From: Verrucomicrobiota bacterium
GTDB lineage: Bacteria > Verrucomicrobiota > Verrucomicrobiia > Chthoniobacterales > UBA10450
DNA: 64,000 nucleotides
NCBI GenBank assembly: GCA_003218395.1
Contig: QHNJ01000006.1
Coordinates: 20,543-84,542, forward strand
Direction of reading: 5' to 3'
A program made the position numbers and the translations under genes. Under the pieces are notes generated by a model. The model did not search any database. It saw nothing but the letters and a program-made list of their open reading frames with translations, and was not told the DNA's origin. Position 1 is the first letter of the stretch, and every line of letters begins with the position of its first letter. Of the stretch, positions 12,128 through 20,827 are shown piece by piece.

Positions 12128-13309
12128 CTAGCCAATTCGCACTGCGTGCTTTTTGTCGAGGCGAAGAACTTGGCCGGGCTCAAGCCTGATTGTTCCCCTA
12201 GGATCGCGAAGCTTCACGCCATCGAGCTCCACGCTTCCCTGTTTGATCAACCGCGAGGCCTCGCTGCGCGATTTTTGCAGGTTGAACGCTTGCCGATAAA
12301 CGTTCGAAACGAGCGTGACGGCTTCAAGTTTCTCCAGCGTGGTCGCGGAAAACAGCGGCAGGTTGGCATGTTCCAGATCGCGCTTGCTAAAACGCGTGTT
12401 CCATTCATCGAGTGTTTTTTGGGCGAGAGCAGCCGAATGGTAGGTCTGCACGATTTCGCGGGCAAGTTGCTTTTTCGCGTCGAGCGGATGCGCACCGGCT
12501 GCCGGCAAACGGCCAAGTAGTAATGGGTAATAGCGTGCCATCAACTCGTCCGAGACGCTCATCAGCTTCCCGAACATGTCTGCAGCGGACTCGTTGATCG
12601 CGACAAGATTGCCGAGGCTTTTACTCATTTTCTTGGAGCCATCCAAGCCCTCAAGAATCGGAAGGAGAAAAACGACTTGCTGTGGCAGACCTTCCTCTTT
12701 TTGGAAGTCGCGCCCTATCAAAATGTTAAAAAGTTGATCTGTCCCGCCGAGCTCGACATCAGCTTTCACCATCACCGAATCCCAACCTTGCATGATTGGA
12801 TACTGAATTTCGTGCGCACGGATGGCTTGTTGGTTGTCAATCCGAGCTCGGAAATCTTCGCGCTGCAACATTTGTTGTAACGTCACACGGCCGTTTAGGC
12901 GAATGACATCTTCGAACGACATCCCTCGAAACCAGTCACCATTGCAAACGGTCTCCGTCCGCGCCGGATTAAGAATCTTGAATGCCTGCTCACGGTAGGT
13001 CGCTGCATTTGCCATCACTTCCTTATGCGTCAATTGCGGCCGGGTGGCGGATCGACCACTGGGATCGCCAATCATTCCAGTGAAATCACCGATGATGAGA
13101 ATGGCTTGGTGACCCAGGTCTTGAAACTGCCTCAGCTTTCGCAGGACGATACTGTGGCCAAGATGAATGTCTGAAGTAGTTGGATCGACCCCGAGTTTTA
13201 CCCGCAGCGGCCGACCGAGCGCGAGTTTCTCGCGCAATTCAATCTCGCTGATGATCTGCGCGGCGCCTTGTTTTAGAAACGCGAGCGCTTCATCCGGTTG
13301 CATGATCAA
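12128..13309 (-). CDS. tyrS: tyrosyl-tRNA synthetase
   Basis: Class I aminoacyl-tRNA synthetase of 393 residues. The HIGH-type motif reads DIHLGHS and the KMSKS loop is exact (KKMSKSLGN). The C-terminal S4-like RNA-binding domain (ASRLIKQGSVELDGVKL) is complete. The sequence belongs to the shorter TyrZ-like clade. Two starts three codons apart are possible (MIMQPDEAL). A hypothetical exported protein lies directly upstream on the same strand. Confidence 0.96.
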   Translation of the reverse strand: MIMQPDEALAFLKQGAAQIISEIELREKLALGRPLRVKLGVDPTTSDIHLGHSIVLRKLRQFQDLGHQAILIIGDFTGMIGDPSGRSATRPQLTHKEVMANAATYREQAFKILNPARTETVCNGDWFRGMSFEDVIRLNGRVTLQQMLQREDFRARIDNQQAIRAHEIQYPIMQGWDSVMVKADVELGGTDQLFNILIGRDFQKEEGLPQQVVFLLPILEGLDGSKKMSKSLGNLVAINESAADMFGKLMSVSDELMARYYPLLLGRLPAAGAHPLDAKKQLAREIVQTYHSAALAQKTLDEWNTRFSKRDLEHANLPLFSATTLEKLEAVTLVSNVYRQAFNLQKSRSEASRLIKQGSVELDGVKLRDPRGTIRLEPGQVLRLDKKHAVRIG

Positions 13310-13337
13310 ATACAGAATAGCGCACCAGGCTGGCGCG

Positions 13338-13853
13338 CTACTTGTTTTTGTTCAGCAACTCGCGGACCTGCTCGATCGTTAACGGTGGATTCTGCCTGTT
13401 GAGCGCCTTTTGACTCTTGCCCTGATCAAGGAAGGCCCGATTCCCTGCGTAAGAACGGCTGGCAACCTTTTTGTCAGATTGAGGGGCATCACGGACATCA
13501 CGTGCAGTGCGAGTTGCATAAGCAGGTCGAGAATCTCCAACTGCTTGCTGCGACGAAATCCCAGATGCGCTGCGCGTGCCGTGGAAAGATTGAGAATTGA
13601 ATTGTCGCGCCGAAAAGTCGCGTGTTCCGGAAAAGCTTTTCGAATTGGATTTTTCCTGGAGGTAAAATGTGCCAACGGTTGCCTTTTTATTTATGGATGC
13701 CCCATCGGCAATGAATTTTTTGTTCTGCGCGTTATTCCGCAGCGCCGTGTCCGGCCTGAGCAAGCGATCGACGAGCTTGCTTTCTTGATCCTGAGCGCGG
13801 ACGCAAGCGAGAGCAAATAAAACCAACAAACCGGCCGCAAGGGATTTTGCCAC
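13338..13853 (-). CDS. exported protein of unknown function
   Basis: 172 residues starting at GTG 13853, giving VAKSLAAGLLVLFALACVRAQD, a clear signal peptide with a probable cleavage after VRA. The ORF-track start at 13922 would put 23 extra residues before it and is less likely. The mature part is polar and basic with loosely repeated F-S/N-x-x-x-G-T-R units (SFSGTRDFSARQFNSQSFHGTR), and ends in a helical segment (LTIEQVRELLNK). I do not recognise a family. It may be periplasmic or surface-attached. Confidence 0.6.
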   Translation of the reverse strand: MAKSLAAGLLVLFALACVRAQDQESKLVDRLLRPDTALRNNAQNKKFIADGASINKKATVGTFYLQEKSNSKSFSGTRDFSARQFNSQSFHGTRSASGISSQQAVGDSRPAYATRTARDVRDAPQSDKKVASRSYAGNRAFLDQGKSQKALNRQNPPLTIEQVRELLNKNK

Positions 13854-14010
13854 GACACCTACGCTGCCGAAATAACGTCTCGTTTGTAAAGCAAATTGTC
13901 TTTTCTCTCTACAACCCAGCAATCAGCGCGTGATGCGAGTGTCGTCTTCGGTTCAGCCGAGGATCGGCTTTTTATTGTTTTCAGTAGCTTACTCGGCAAA
14001 TAATGGGCAC

Positions 14011-14223
14011 ATGTCTGATCATATTTACAAAAAAATTGAGCTGGTTGGTTCCTCGCCGGACGGATTTGAGCAGGCGGTAAAAAATGCGCTTGTACGCGCC
14101 GAGAAGACAGTACGCAACATGCGCTGGTTCGAGGTGGCGGAGACCCGCGGATACATCGAGAACGGCAAGATTGGTCATTGGCAGGTGACACTGAAGATTG
14201 GCTTTACGCTGGAAGACGCGTGA
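14011..14223 (+). CDS. dodecin family flavin-binding protein
   Basis: 70 residues starting at ATG 14011 ([20 protein letters not shown]). Dodecins form hollow dodecamers that store FMN or riboflavin and quench it. The family pattern is plain: YKKIELVG, the helix [21 protein letters not shown] with the flavin-stacking tryptophan, and the strand [11 protein letters not shown]. The 27 upstream residues in the ORF track are spurious. It stands alone, convergent with the next gene. Confidence 0.93.
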   Translation: MSDHIYKKIELVGSSPDGFEQAVKNALVRAEKTVRNMRWFEVAETRGYIENGKIGHWQVTLKIGFTLEDA

Positions 14224-14246
14224 GAAACGTCAGGAGAGTAAAATCG

Positions 14247-14465
14247 TTAAACGACGATAAGGAGGCGAAAGAGGCCGCCCAGAATTCGGCCAACCGGCAA
14301 TCGATTCAGAATGTAGCCAACTACAAGCGCGCACAGCAGAGACTCTGCTGGTTTTTCGCGCACGTAATCCTCAGTCTCGCTAAGAACCGTCTCGAACTGT
14401 TCTTTCGCCCAATGCAACCCGCGTTCCGGGAACTCGGCCAACACTTCAGCAGATGAATGATCCAT
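14247..14465 (-). CDS. small ElaB/YqjD-like (DUF883) membrane-anchored protein
   Basis: 72 residues: an amphipathic helix (LHWAKEQFETVLSETEDYVREKPAES) followed by one hydrophobic segment ending GRILGGLFRLLIVV. This matches DUF883/ElaB-type proteins, which tether ribosomes or stabilise the inner membrane in enterobacteria. The ORF is short and the family match is by pattern, so the call is moderate. Confidence 0.6.
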   Translation of the reverse strand: MDHSSAEVLAEFPERGLHWAKEQFETVLSETEDYVREKPAESLLCALVVGYILNRLPVGRILGGLFRLLIVV

Positions 14466-14514
14466 GTCGCTTAATGATTCGGATTCTGATCGTTCCTTGC
14501 GCGCATAGATCTTG

Positions 14515-15432
14515 TCAACGCAAAGTCAGCCAAATCGAGCTTGCGCCGGTGCCCGGTGGAAAATCGGGTAGGGGAGGCTGTCGATGAAACGTGGCAGCGC
14601 GCCGTGCAGTCTTGAGGCCATAGCGGGCCATTACTTCCAGCGCATGCTCTCGTAGCGTCGAGCAATTTGTAGAGAGAAGGAGGTGGCTGTCGCGTGGCGC
14701 CAGATCGAGGGCATCAAGGAGCAATTTCCCAAAATCATTTTCAACGTGAAACGCCTTTCCTCCCGGTGACCGCGAAAAGGTCGGGGGATCGAGAATGATT
14801 GCATCGAATTTCTCTCCCTGGCGCGCAAGTCGGGGCAACACCGCCATCACGTCGTCTGCGATGAAGCGATGATCCACGGTTGGCAGACTATTGAGCGCAA
14901 AATTCTCTCGACCTCGCGCCAGAGATTTCTTGGAGAGATCGACATTGCAAGTGGTCGCTCCCACACAAGCGGCGCTAACAGAAAAGGAGCAGGTATAGGC
15001 AAAACAGTTCAGAAGCCGCTTTGGCGCAATGTGACGCACGTGGCGCCGGTTTTCTCTTTGGTCGACAAAAAACCCCACGGAATACCCCGCCCCGAAGTCG
15101 ACCCCAAACTTGAGATGTCGCTCGGTCGCGATTGTCCGCAAATTCTCGGCTGGATCGCCAAATATGAGACGCGCAGATTCGCGCTCTTCGTTTTTGCGAG
15201 GGACGAACCGGGCGAAAATGCGTCCAAACTCAAACCGGACACTGATCGCCCACGACTGTAATTCCCGGATCAAACGTTCGCGGCCCGGAACTCTCTTGAA
15301 CGAGATGAGGACGTCCCGCCCGAAACGTTCCACCCAACCGTCCTCAATCGTGCACAGCCGATGCGCATCCGTTCCCTCCGCCTGGAAATCACGAAGCAAA
15401 CCTGCGTCGATCCACTTAGATTCGGTTCTCAT
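14515..15432 (-). CDS. RlmI/RlmK-like class I SAM-dependent RNA methyltransferase
   Basis: 305 residues. The methyltransferase fold shows motif I (LLNCFAYTCSFSVSAACVGA), an acidic ribose-binding strand (CNVDLSKKSL), and motif IV IILDPPTFSRSPGGKAF, the DPP signature of the RlmI 23S rRNA cytosine-C5 family. It is about 90 residues shorter than RlmI, and its N-terminus does not show a clear PUA domain, so the exact substrate is uncertain. It is divergent from thrB. Confidence 0.82.
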   Translation of the reverse strand: MRTESKWIDAGLLRDFQAEGTDAHRLCTIEDGWVERFGRDVLISFKRVPGRERLIRELQSWAISVRFEFGRIFARFVPRKNEERESARLIFGDPAENLRTIATERHLKFGVDFGAGYSVGFFVDQRENRRHVRHIAPKRLLNCFAYTCSFSVSAACVGATTCNVDLSKKSLARGRENFALNSLPTVDHRFIADDVMAVLPRLARQGEKFDAIILDPPTFSRSPGGKAFHVENDFGKLLLDALDLAPRDSHLLLSTNCSTLREHALEVMARYGLKTARRAATFHRQPPLPDFPPGTGASSIWLTLR

Positions 15433-15474
15433 CGGTCGCGGTGACCTTTAATGACGTACTTGTAAAATCGGCAT

Positions 15475-15544
15475 TGCGCAACGGATGGGTTGCCGCTCAG
15501 TCGGGGCGTCGCTACACTCCCGCATCGTAAGGCGTCGTTGCGCA
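15475..15544. repeat. inverted repeat between the methyltransferase gene and thrB
   Basis: TGCGCAACG (15475-15483) is the exact reverse complement of CGTTGCGCA (15536-15544). The pair sits in the 132 bp divergent promoter region, ending 20 bases before the thrB ATG. It could be a REP-like remnant or an operator; nothing else points to either. Confidence 0.4.
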
Positions 15545-15564
15545 CCCAACACGACTGCTGACCT

Positions 15565-16404
15565 ATGCAACACGTTACCGTTCGCGTTCCGGCAAGCACC
15601 TCCAATCTCGGCCCCGGCTTTGATTGTCTCGGTGTCGCGCTGCGCATCTATAACGACGTCACCGTGACTAGAAGCATAAAATCTCGGCCGCATACTGTTG
15701 TCGGCCAGGCAGCAGATTTGTTCTTTCATCATACTCGGCGCGCGCCTTTTTCATTTTCCGTATCAATCACAGGCAATGTTCCTCCTTCACGCGGTTTAGG
15801 GAGCAGCGTCACGCTGCGACTGGGCGTCTTGCACGCTTTGAATGCTCTAACTGGCAATCTCGTTGAGCCCCTGTCGATCTTTCAACTATGCGCCCGGTTG
15901 GAAGGACATCCTGACAACGCCGCGCCGGCAGTTTTTGGCGGGTTCACTGTTGTGCGGGGCCAGACTGTCCAGCGCTTCGACGTTTCAGGGCTGTTATCTT
16001 TCGTTCTTTTGATTCCAGATTTCGAAATTAAAACATCTAGGGCGAGACGGATTTTGCCGCCACGAATTGTGCGTGCCGCTGCCGTGGAAAATTGTGCAAA
16101 TGCATGTGCGATTACAGCCGCGTTCGCGTCGGGCAATTATCGTAATTTGCGCGGCGCTTTCGCGGATCATCTGCATCAGCCGTACCGGAAAAATCTGATT
16201 CCGTTCCTCCCGCGCGTGATCGCCACCGCGGAAAAAGCCGGCGCGCTCGGCGCCTTCCTCAGCGGCAGCGGGTCGACCATCTGCGCGATCACGTTGCAAG
16301 ATCGAAACAAAGTGGCCGCTGCCATGAAGCGCTCCGCGGGATCGACGTCTTTTCGAACGATCGTTACGACTGCCGATAACAACGGCGCCCAGATCAAAAC
16401 GTAA
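15565..16404 (+). CDS. thrB: homoserine kinase
   Basis: GHMP-family kinase that phosphorylates L-homoserine in threonine synthesis. It begins with VRVPASTSNLGPGFDCLGVAL, has the nucleotide loop PPSRGLGSSVTLRLG (usual P-x3-GLGSS pattern), the block LEGHPDNAAPAVFGG, and the third GHMP motif LGAFLSGSGSTICAI. The 279 residues are slightly shorter than usual. It is followed 17 bp later by lpxK. Neither thrA nor thrC lies nearby. Confidence 0.93.
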   Translation: MQHVTVRVPASTSNLGPGFDCLGVALRIYNDVTVTRSIKSRPHTVVGQAADLFFHHTRRAPFSFSVSITGNVPPSRGLGSSVTLRLGVLHALNALTGNLVEPLSIFQLCARLEGHPDNAAPAVFGGFTVVRGQTVQRFDVSGLLSFVLLIPDFEIKTSRARRILPPRIVRAAAVENCANACAITAAFASGNYRNLRGAFADHLHQPYRKNLIPFLPRVIATAEKAGALGAFLSGSGSTICAITLQDRNKVAAAMKRSAGSTSFRTIVTTADNNGAQIKT

Positions 16405-16421
16405 AACGTCAGAACATCCCC

Positions 16422-17612
16422 ATGGGCCGTCGCCTTGAAAATTTAGAGCAGTTTGGTATCGACGTTGTGCTGGAGCGCCGCCGCGGGATTCGCGCCACCG
16501 CGTTGCGTGCAATCCTCTATGCGTTGTCGTTTGTTTACGAACGTCTTGTTCAGCTTCGTCTCTACTTTTACAGAAAAAGAATTTTCCGCGAGCGGGCGCT
16601 TGGTTGTCTCGTCATAAGTGTGGGCAACCTCACCGTTGGGGGCACGGGCAAGACGCCAATCGTCGAGAAATTTGCGCGCGCCTTACAAGCCGGTGGACGA
16701 AAGGTTGCTATTTTGAGCCGTGGCTACAAAAGCGTTCCGCGAAAACGAAGTTGGCTGGATCGGCTACGCGGAAACATTGTCGACCCACCAAGGATCGTGT
16801 CCGACGGCAAAACCCTGCTGCTCGATTCACGTACTGCGGGTGACGAACCTTACATGTTGGCGCACAATCTGAAAGACGTGGTCGTGCTCGTGGATAAAGA
16901 TCGCGTAAAGAGCGGTCTCTTTGCCATCGACAAATGGAAAGTTGACACACTCTTGCTTGACGATGGCTTGCAATATCTGCATCTCAAACATCGCCTGGAT
17001 ATCGTGCTGGTGGATCGACAAGCACCCTTTGGCAATGAATTCCTGCTCCCCCGCGGCACACTGCGCGAGGCTCCACGAAATCTGCGGCGCGCGAGCTATA
17101 TCTTTATCACTAAAAATACGGGAGAGTCTAATGGGGCGCTCATCCGACGCATCCGGCGTTATAATCGCACTGCCGAGATCATCGAGTGCGCGCATAAGCC
17201 GCTCTATCTTCAGAATGTTTTCACCGGCGAACGCTTGGCGCTCTATCGCTTGCGCGACACGTTTATCGGCTCGATTTGCGGCATCGCCGCGCCCGAAAGC
17301 TTCGAAGGCGCTTTAAGAAAACTCGGAGCGCATCTCGATCTTGCAAAAAGCTACATTGACCATCATTACTATACCGAGGCCGAGCTAACGACCTTCATCA
17401 ATCGTTGTATTCGGCGCGATCTGGCGATGATCGTTACGACGGAAAAGGACGCTGTGCGCATGCCCCATTTGCCGGAAGCGGACGTGAAGGTGCCGATTTG
17501 TTTTCTGCGTGTCGAAATCGAAATCCTGAGCGGTCATGAGAGCTGGGAGCATTGTGTCGCCCGCATTTGCAAACCGCAGCCCATGCTATCCCCCGAGCGC
17601 TTCTTCGCCTGA
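16422..17612 (+). CDS. lpxK: tetraacyldisaccharide 4'-kinase
   Basis: Adds the 4'-phosphate to the lipid A precursor at the inner membrane. The P-loop is in [16 protein letters not shown] (residues about 64-79), after an N-terminal membrane-associating helix ([22 protein letters not shown]). Also present are VAILSRGYK and [22 protein letters not shown], both conserved in LpxK. The 396 residues are normal for the longer versions. This is the best single indication of an LPS-bearing outer membrane. Confidence 0.93.
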   Translation: MGRRLENLEQFGIDVVLERRRGIRATALRAILYALSFVYERLVQLRLYFYRKRIFRERALGCLVISVGNLTVGGTGKTPIVEKFARALQAGGRKVAILSRGYKSVPRKRSWLDRLRGNIVDPPRIVSDGKTLLLDSRTAGDEPYMLAHNLKDVVVLVDKDRVKSGLFAIDKWKVDTLLLDDGLQYLHLKHRLDIVLVDRQAPFGNEFLLPRGTLREAPRNLRRASYIFITKNTGESNGALIRRIRRYNRTAEIIECAHKPLYLQNVFTGERLALYRLRDTFIGSICGIAAPESFEGALRKLGAHLDLAKSYIDHHYYTEAELTTFINRCIRRDLAMIVTTEKDAVRMPHLPEADVKVPICFLRVEIEILSGHESWEHCVARICKPQPMLSPERFFA

Positions 17613-17614
17613 TT

Positions 17615-17652
17615 TGTCATTCCGAGCGAAGCCGAGAAATTTCTCACTCTTG
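17615..17652. repeat. dispersed TGTCATTCCGAGCG repeat, copy 1
   Basis: Starts TGTCATTCCGAGCGAAGCCG and continues for about 38 bases. It matches the element at 61914-61951 with about five differences. It begins two bases after the lpxK stop. This 5' consensus is widely dispersed in several soil bacterial phyla. Confidence 0.8.
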
Positions 17653-17758
17653 CCAGTTATTACTCGGTCACCGATAAGCACCGATGGAAAACAGATCGGA
17701 AAAAATCGGATTTTATGGGTGAAAATCTGTGTGACTCTGTGGCTAAGAAATTCCAACC

Positions 17759-18676
17759 ATGCCGAATAAGGCCGAACTAATCGTTGAGGACCGCAAGATT
17801 CAGGTGTCGAATCTGGACAAGGTGCTTTATCCGAAAGTCGGATTCACCAAAGGGCACGTGATCGATTACTACATTCAGGTCGGGCCGGTGCTCTTGCCGC
17901 ATCTGAAAGATCGACCGCTCACCATGAAGCGCTATCCCGATGGCGTCGAAGGGGAGTTTTTCTACGAAAAGAATTGCCCGTCGCACCGGCCGAAATGGGT
18001 GCAAACCGCCAAGGTTTGGAGCGAAAGCAACAATCGCATGATGAATTATTGTCTCGTACAGGATTTGGCCACACTAGTTTGGGCGGCGAACCTCGCCGAT
18101 CTCGAGCTGCACACGTCGCTCTCACGAAAAAACAACATCGGACGCCCGACGATGATGGTGTTCGATCTCGATCCAGGCGCGCCGGCCGATATTGTCCAAT
18201 GCTGCCAGGTCGGCCTTTGGCTGCGGGATTTGCTTGCGCGTATGAAATTAAAGAGCTTGGCGAAAACGAGCGGCTCAAAAGGTCTGCAGGTTTATGTGCC
18301 ACTGAACACGTCGGTGACGTACGATCAGACCAAGGATTTGTCGCGCGCGCTCGCTCAGCATCTGGAAGGCGAGCACGCCGATCTTGTCACGTCGAACATG
18401 TCCAAAGCGGTGCGTAAAGGAAAAGTCTTCGTCGATTGGAGCCAGAACGACGAACACAAGACCACCATCTGCGTCTATTCGCTTCGCGCCAGGCAAGAGC
18501 CGACCGTTTCAACGCCGGTCACTTGGGAAGAAGTTGAGCACTGCCTGAAAAACAAGAAAGCCGAGGCCTTGAAATTCCGCTCCGATAAAGTAATCGCCCG
18601 TATTGAGAAACTCGACGACTCATTTGAACCAGTCGAGAAACTCAAACAAAGATTGCCGAGGAAACAGAAGCTGTAA
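17759..18676 (+). CDS. stand-alone LigD-type polymerase/primase domain protein
   Basis: 305 residues of the archaeo-eukaryotic primase-type LigD polymerase module, which adds nucleotides during end joining. Typical blocks are SNLDKVLYP, VGFTKGHVIDYY, PLTMKRYPDGV, FYEKNCPSH, the metal-binding FDLDPG, the SGSKGLQVYVPL histidine-free variant region, and VFVDWSQN. It is a separate gene, about 8.4 kb from the PE-ligase gene, rather than the N-terminal domain of one long LigD. ATG at 17759. Confidence 0.92.
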   Translation: MPNKAELIVEDRKIQVSNLDKVLYPKVGFTKGHVIDYYIQVGPVLLPHLKDRPLTMKRYPDGVEGEFFYEKNCPSHRPKWVQTAKVWSESNNRMMNYCLVQDLATLVWAANLADLELHTSLSRKNNIGRPTMMVFDLDPGAPADIVQCCQVGLWLRDLLARMKLKSLAKTSGSKGLQVYVPLNTSVTYDQTKDLSRALAQHLEGEHADLVTSNMSKAVRKGKVFVDWSQNDEHKTTICVYSLRARQEPTVSTPVTWEEVEHCLKNKKAEALKFRSDKVIARIEKLDDSFEPVEKLKQRLPRKQKL

Positions 18677-19361
18677 AGATGGCCAGCCTGTTATGAAGTG
18701 TATTTGTTGCGTAGCGCTTCTCGTGTTCGCTGCTTTCTCGCTGCTTGGAGCACAGCATTGTGAGTCGTTCCGCGACTCACGCGGGCGTAGCTCAATCGAC
18801 TTCGCCCCGCTGCGGTTATAACGATGTGTGCTCACGCGATTTTCAATTGTGCGTGATGCTCACGCTAGGCTATCCACTAAGTGTCCAAACAATCGCGTAT
18901 TTCGTTACAAACGCAGAATGGCAAAATATAAGGAGGGGAAGCACAAAGGATTCAGCCGCTATCTGATCGCTCAGCGCGCAGTCCGAACCTTGTCGAGCGA
19001 AAAGTTCGCGGATTTCAAGCATACGCCCGCTCGCAGCAAGGCACTGTTGCGGATCACTCCGAATCGCCGAGTCTCTTTGAACTTAAATGGCGCGTCCCAC
19101 TCGGAGTGGTTGAAGAAAGTGCAGACTCAATATCCTATGGAACTGTTCTCAAGTTAGAGCATAAGAATCAAAGCGAACCTGGTTCAGACCTGCTGGCCGC
19201 GATTAACATCGCGCTTCAGCTCAAAGATGAAAGCTTGTCGCTCTACGTATTTGATGTTGTGAAAGACTTGAGGGATGTCGCCAAAACCAAAGCACTCGCT
19301 AAGCATTGACTGCAGTGCATCAGAAACCAGAACGCGTGATCCCTATGTCCCCTGATGAGAT
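18677..19361. other. 685-bp stretch with only weak small ORFs
   Basis: Nothing here is clearly recognised. It holds a 42-codon ORF at 18693-18821 (+) with a hydrophobic start (MKCICCVALLVFAAFSLLG), the ORF at 18918-19157 listed separately, and a third frame from about 19061 to 19309 that reads smoothly (LFELKWRVPLGVVEESADS onward) but has no start. Two adjacent plausible frames in the same direction suggest a degraded gene. A tRNA-like GCGTAGCTCAATCG at about 18785 has no matching T-arm. Confidence 0.4.
18918..19157 (+). CDS. small hypothetical protein
   Basis: 79 codons, MAKYKEGKHKGFSRYLIAQR onward, basic and without a recognised motif. The strong AAGGAGG at 18930 lies inside the ORF, not before it, and no good ribosome-binding site precedes the ATG. 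It overlaps another open frame that continues to 19309. It may be half of a frameshifted gene or no gene at all. Confidence 0.3.
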   Translation: MAKYKEGKHKGFSRYLIAQRAVRTLSSEKFADFKHTPARSKALLRITPNRRVSLNLNGASHSEWLKKVQTQYPMELFSS

Positions 19362-19862
19362 ATGCGCAAAGTGAATCTCAAAGAGATCCCGGAGCAGGAG
19401 CGAAAGTCGCCAAAGGGAAAGTTTGGCCGGGCATCGAAGAATATCTCGATTGCACTCGGGCGTGAACCGGAGTCGCTGGATCTGGCAAAGCGGCATCCAT
19501 TCGATCTTGCGCTGGTGCGGATTCCGAGAGGTAAATCGCTTTGTCCGTATCATGCACACGCGGCTGAGTCGGAGCTTTACCTCGTTGTCTCCGGTCGTGG
19601 AAGCGTTCGTGACAAAGATGGATCGACAATCGTGACTGCAGGCGATGCGTTTTTCTTCCAACCAGGGGAAGCACACCAGCTCATCAACGCAGGCGATGAA
19701 GATTTTGTTTATTACGTGATCGCTGATAATCCGCGCAGCGGCGGGGCAACCGGTGATTCCTGTTACTATCCCGACAGCGGCAAATGGGCAGTCGTCAACG
19801 AGAGATTTGAAGAAGTGATCGTGAAGGGGAATGAAACTGATTATTTCGATGGCGAAGAGTAA
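19362..19862 (+). CDS. cupin domain protein (tandem copy 1)
   Basis: 166 residues. The cupin barrel spans about residues 45-125, with metal-ligand positions in PYHAHAAESELYLVVSGRGS and the second motif PGEAHQLIN. The N-terminal MRKVNLKEIPEQ and the C-terminal NETDYFDGEE are shared with the next gene, showing tandem duplication. Single-domain cupins of this kind bind a metal and small ligands; the substrate cannot be read from sequence. Confidence 0.85.
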   Translation: MRKVNLKEIPEQERKSPKGKFGRASKNISIALGREPESLDLAKRHPFDLALVRIPRGKSLCPYHAHAAESELYLVVSGRGSVRDKDGSTIVTAGDAFFFQPGEAHQLINAGDEDFVYYVIADNPRSGGATGDSCYYPDSGKWAVVNERFEEVIVKGNETDYFDGEE

Positions 19863-19872
19863 CTTTTGTTTC

Positions 19873-19935
19873 TATACAGGCAGCCGTGTCGGCTGCGCCC
19901 CGGAGACTACGGGCGACACGCCCGCCGCTACAGCG
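19873..19935. repeat. GC-rich palindromic element between the two cupin paralogues
   Basis: The spacer between the duplicated cupin genes contains CGTGTCG and, about 20 bases on, CGACACG within a GC-rich palindrome that ends CCGCCGCTACAG. The end matches the right arm of the repeat at 40848-40915. It fills most of the spacer and ends just before the second cupin start. Confidence 0.55.
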
Positions 19936-19943
19936 AATCCGAA

Positions 19944-20432
19944 ATGCGTAAAGTAAACATCAAAGACATCAAAGAAGAGTCATGGCAATCGCCACGTGGA
20001 AAATATGCTGTCTCGTTCAAGGGAATCTCTGAAGCGCTCGGACGCGATCCGAACTCTCTCGATTTGTCCAAACGTCACCCATTCGATCTGGAATGGAATC
20101 GCGTGCCGCCTGGCAAGCATAATTTCCCGTACCACGCGCACTCCGCGCAATGGGAGCTTTACTTGGTCTTTTCCGGCAAAGGAAGCGTTCGTCACAAAGA
20201 TGGCACGACTGAGGTTGTGCCTGGCGACGCGTTCATTTTCGGGCCTGACGAACCACATCAACTGAGCAACTCTAGCCAGGAAGACTTCATCTATTATGTG
20301 ATCGCGGATAATCCGATCGGCGAATCGGCTTACTACCCGGACAGCGGGAAGTGGAAAGTGAACAAGTCATCAGCTGCGGATCGCGTCGTCGTAAAGCGTA
20401 AGGAAACTGATTATTTCGACGGCGAAGAATAG
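19944..20432 (+). CDS. cupin domain protein (tandem copy 2)
   Basis: 162 residues from ATG 19944 (MRKVNIKDIKEESWQSPRGK). The ORF-track start is read through a repeat and is rejected. It parallels the previous gene throughout: PYHAHSAQWELYLVFSGKGS for the first cupin motif, PDEPHQLSN for the second, and the same ETDYFDGEE tail. It is separated from copy 1 by a palindromic element and from the third cupin by 8 bp. Confidence 0.87.
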   Translation: MRKVNIKDIKEESWQSPRGKYAVSFKGISEALGRDPNSLDLSKRHPFDLEWNRVPPGKHNFPYHAHSAQWELYLVFSGKGSVRHKDGTTEVVPGDAFIFGPDEPHQLSNSSQEDFIYYVIADNPIGESAYYPDSGKWKVNKSSAADRVVVKRKETDYFDGEE

Positions 20433-20440
20433 AAGGAATC

Positions 20441-20827
20441 ATGAACCCGAACAAAGCTGCGCAGGAGTTTCCGTACAAAACTTGCCTCAACATTCTGTGC
20501 GGGCCGCTTGAATTAATCGATGTGCAGAAATTGACCGATGCCTGCACGGACAAGTGGTACAACCAGACGCTTTGCAAGGTAAACGATTCTGTCGTTAGGC
20601 TGGCGGTGATTCAGGGCGAATATCACTGGCACGAACACAAAGACATCGATGAATTCTTTTTCGTTCTCGACGGACATTTCCTGATCGATCTCGAAGATCG
20701 CGTAGTCGATCTCGCGCCGAAGCAGGGCTTCGTCGTGACCAAAGGTGTGCGCCATCGCACACGCGCGCCTGAACGAACGGTGATTTTGATGGTCGAGCGC
20801 GCCGACATTGTTCCGACCGGTGACTAA
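20441..20827 (+). CDS. cupin domain protein (third, unrelated to the tandem pair)
   Basis: 128 residues. The metal site is HWHEHKDIDEFFFVLDGHF, a canonical cupin motif 1, and motif 2 is GVRHRTRAPERTVILMVE. It differs from the two preceding cupins and resembles the small mannose-6-phosphate-isomerase-like cupins. It begins 8 bp after copy 2 and its stop overlaps the start of the SLOG gene, so all four genes look like one transcript. Confidence 0.85.
   Translation: MNPNKAAQEFPYKTCLNILCGPLELIDVQKLTDACTDKWYNQTLCKVNDSVVRLAVIQGEYHWHEHKDIDEFFFVLDGHFLIDLEDRVVDLAPKQGFVVTKGVRHRTRAPERTVILMVERADIVPTGD

Noticed and set aside
11846-12520. 224-residue plus-strand ORF
   Set aside because: It starts inside one gene, crosses a terminator hairpin and runs antisense to tyrS; no motifs.
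18775-18830. tRNA-like sequence GCGTAGCTCAATCG
   Set aside because: No matching acceptor, anticodon stem or T-arm can be folded around it.
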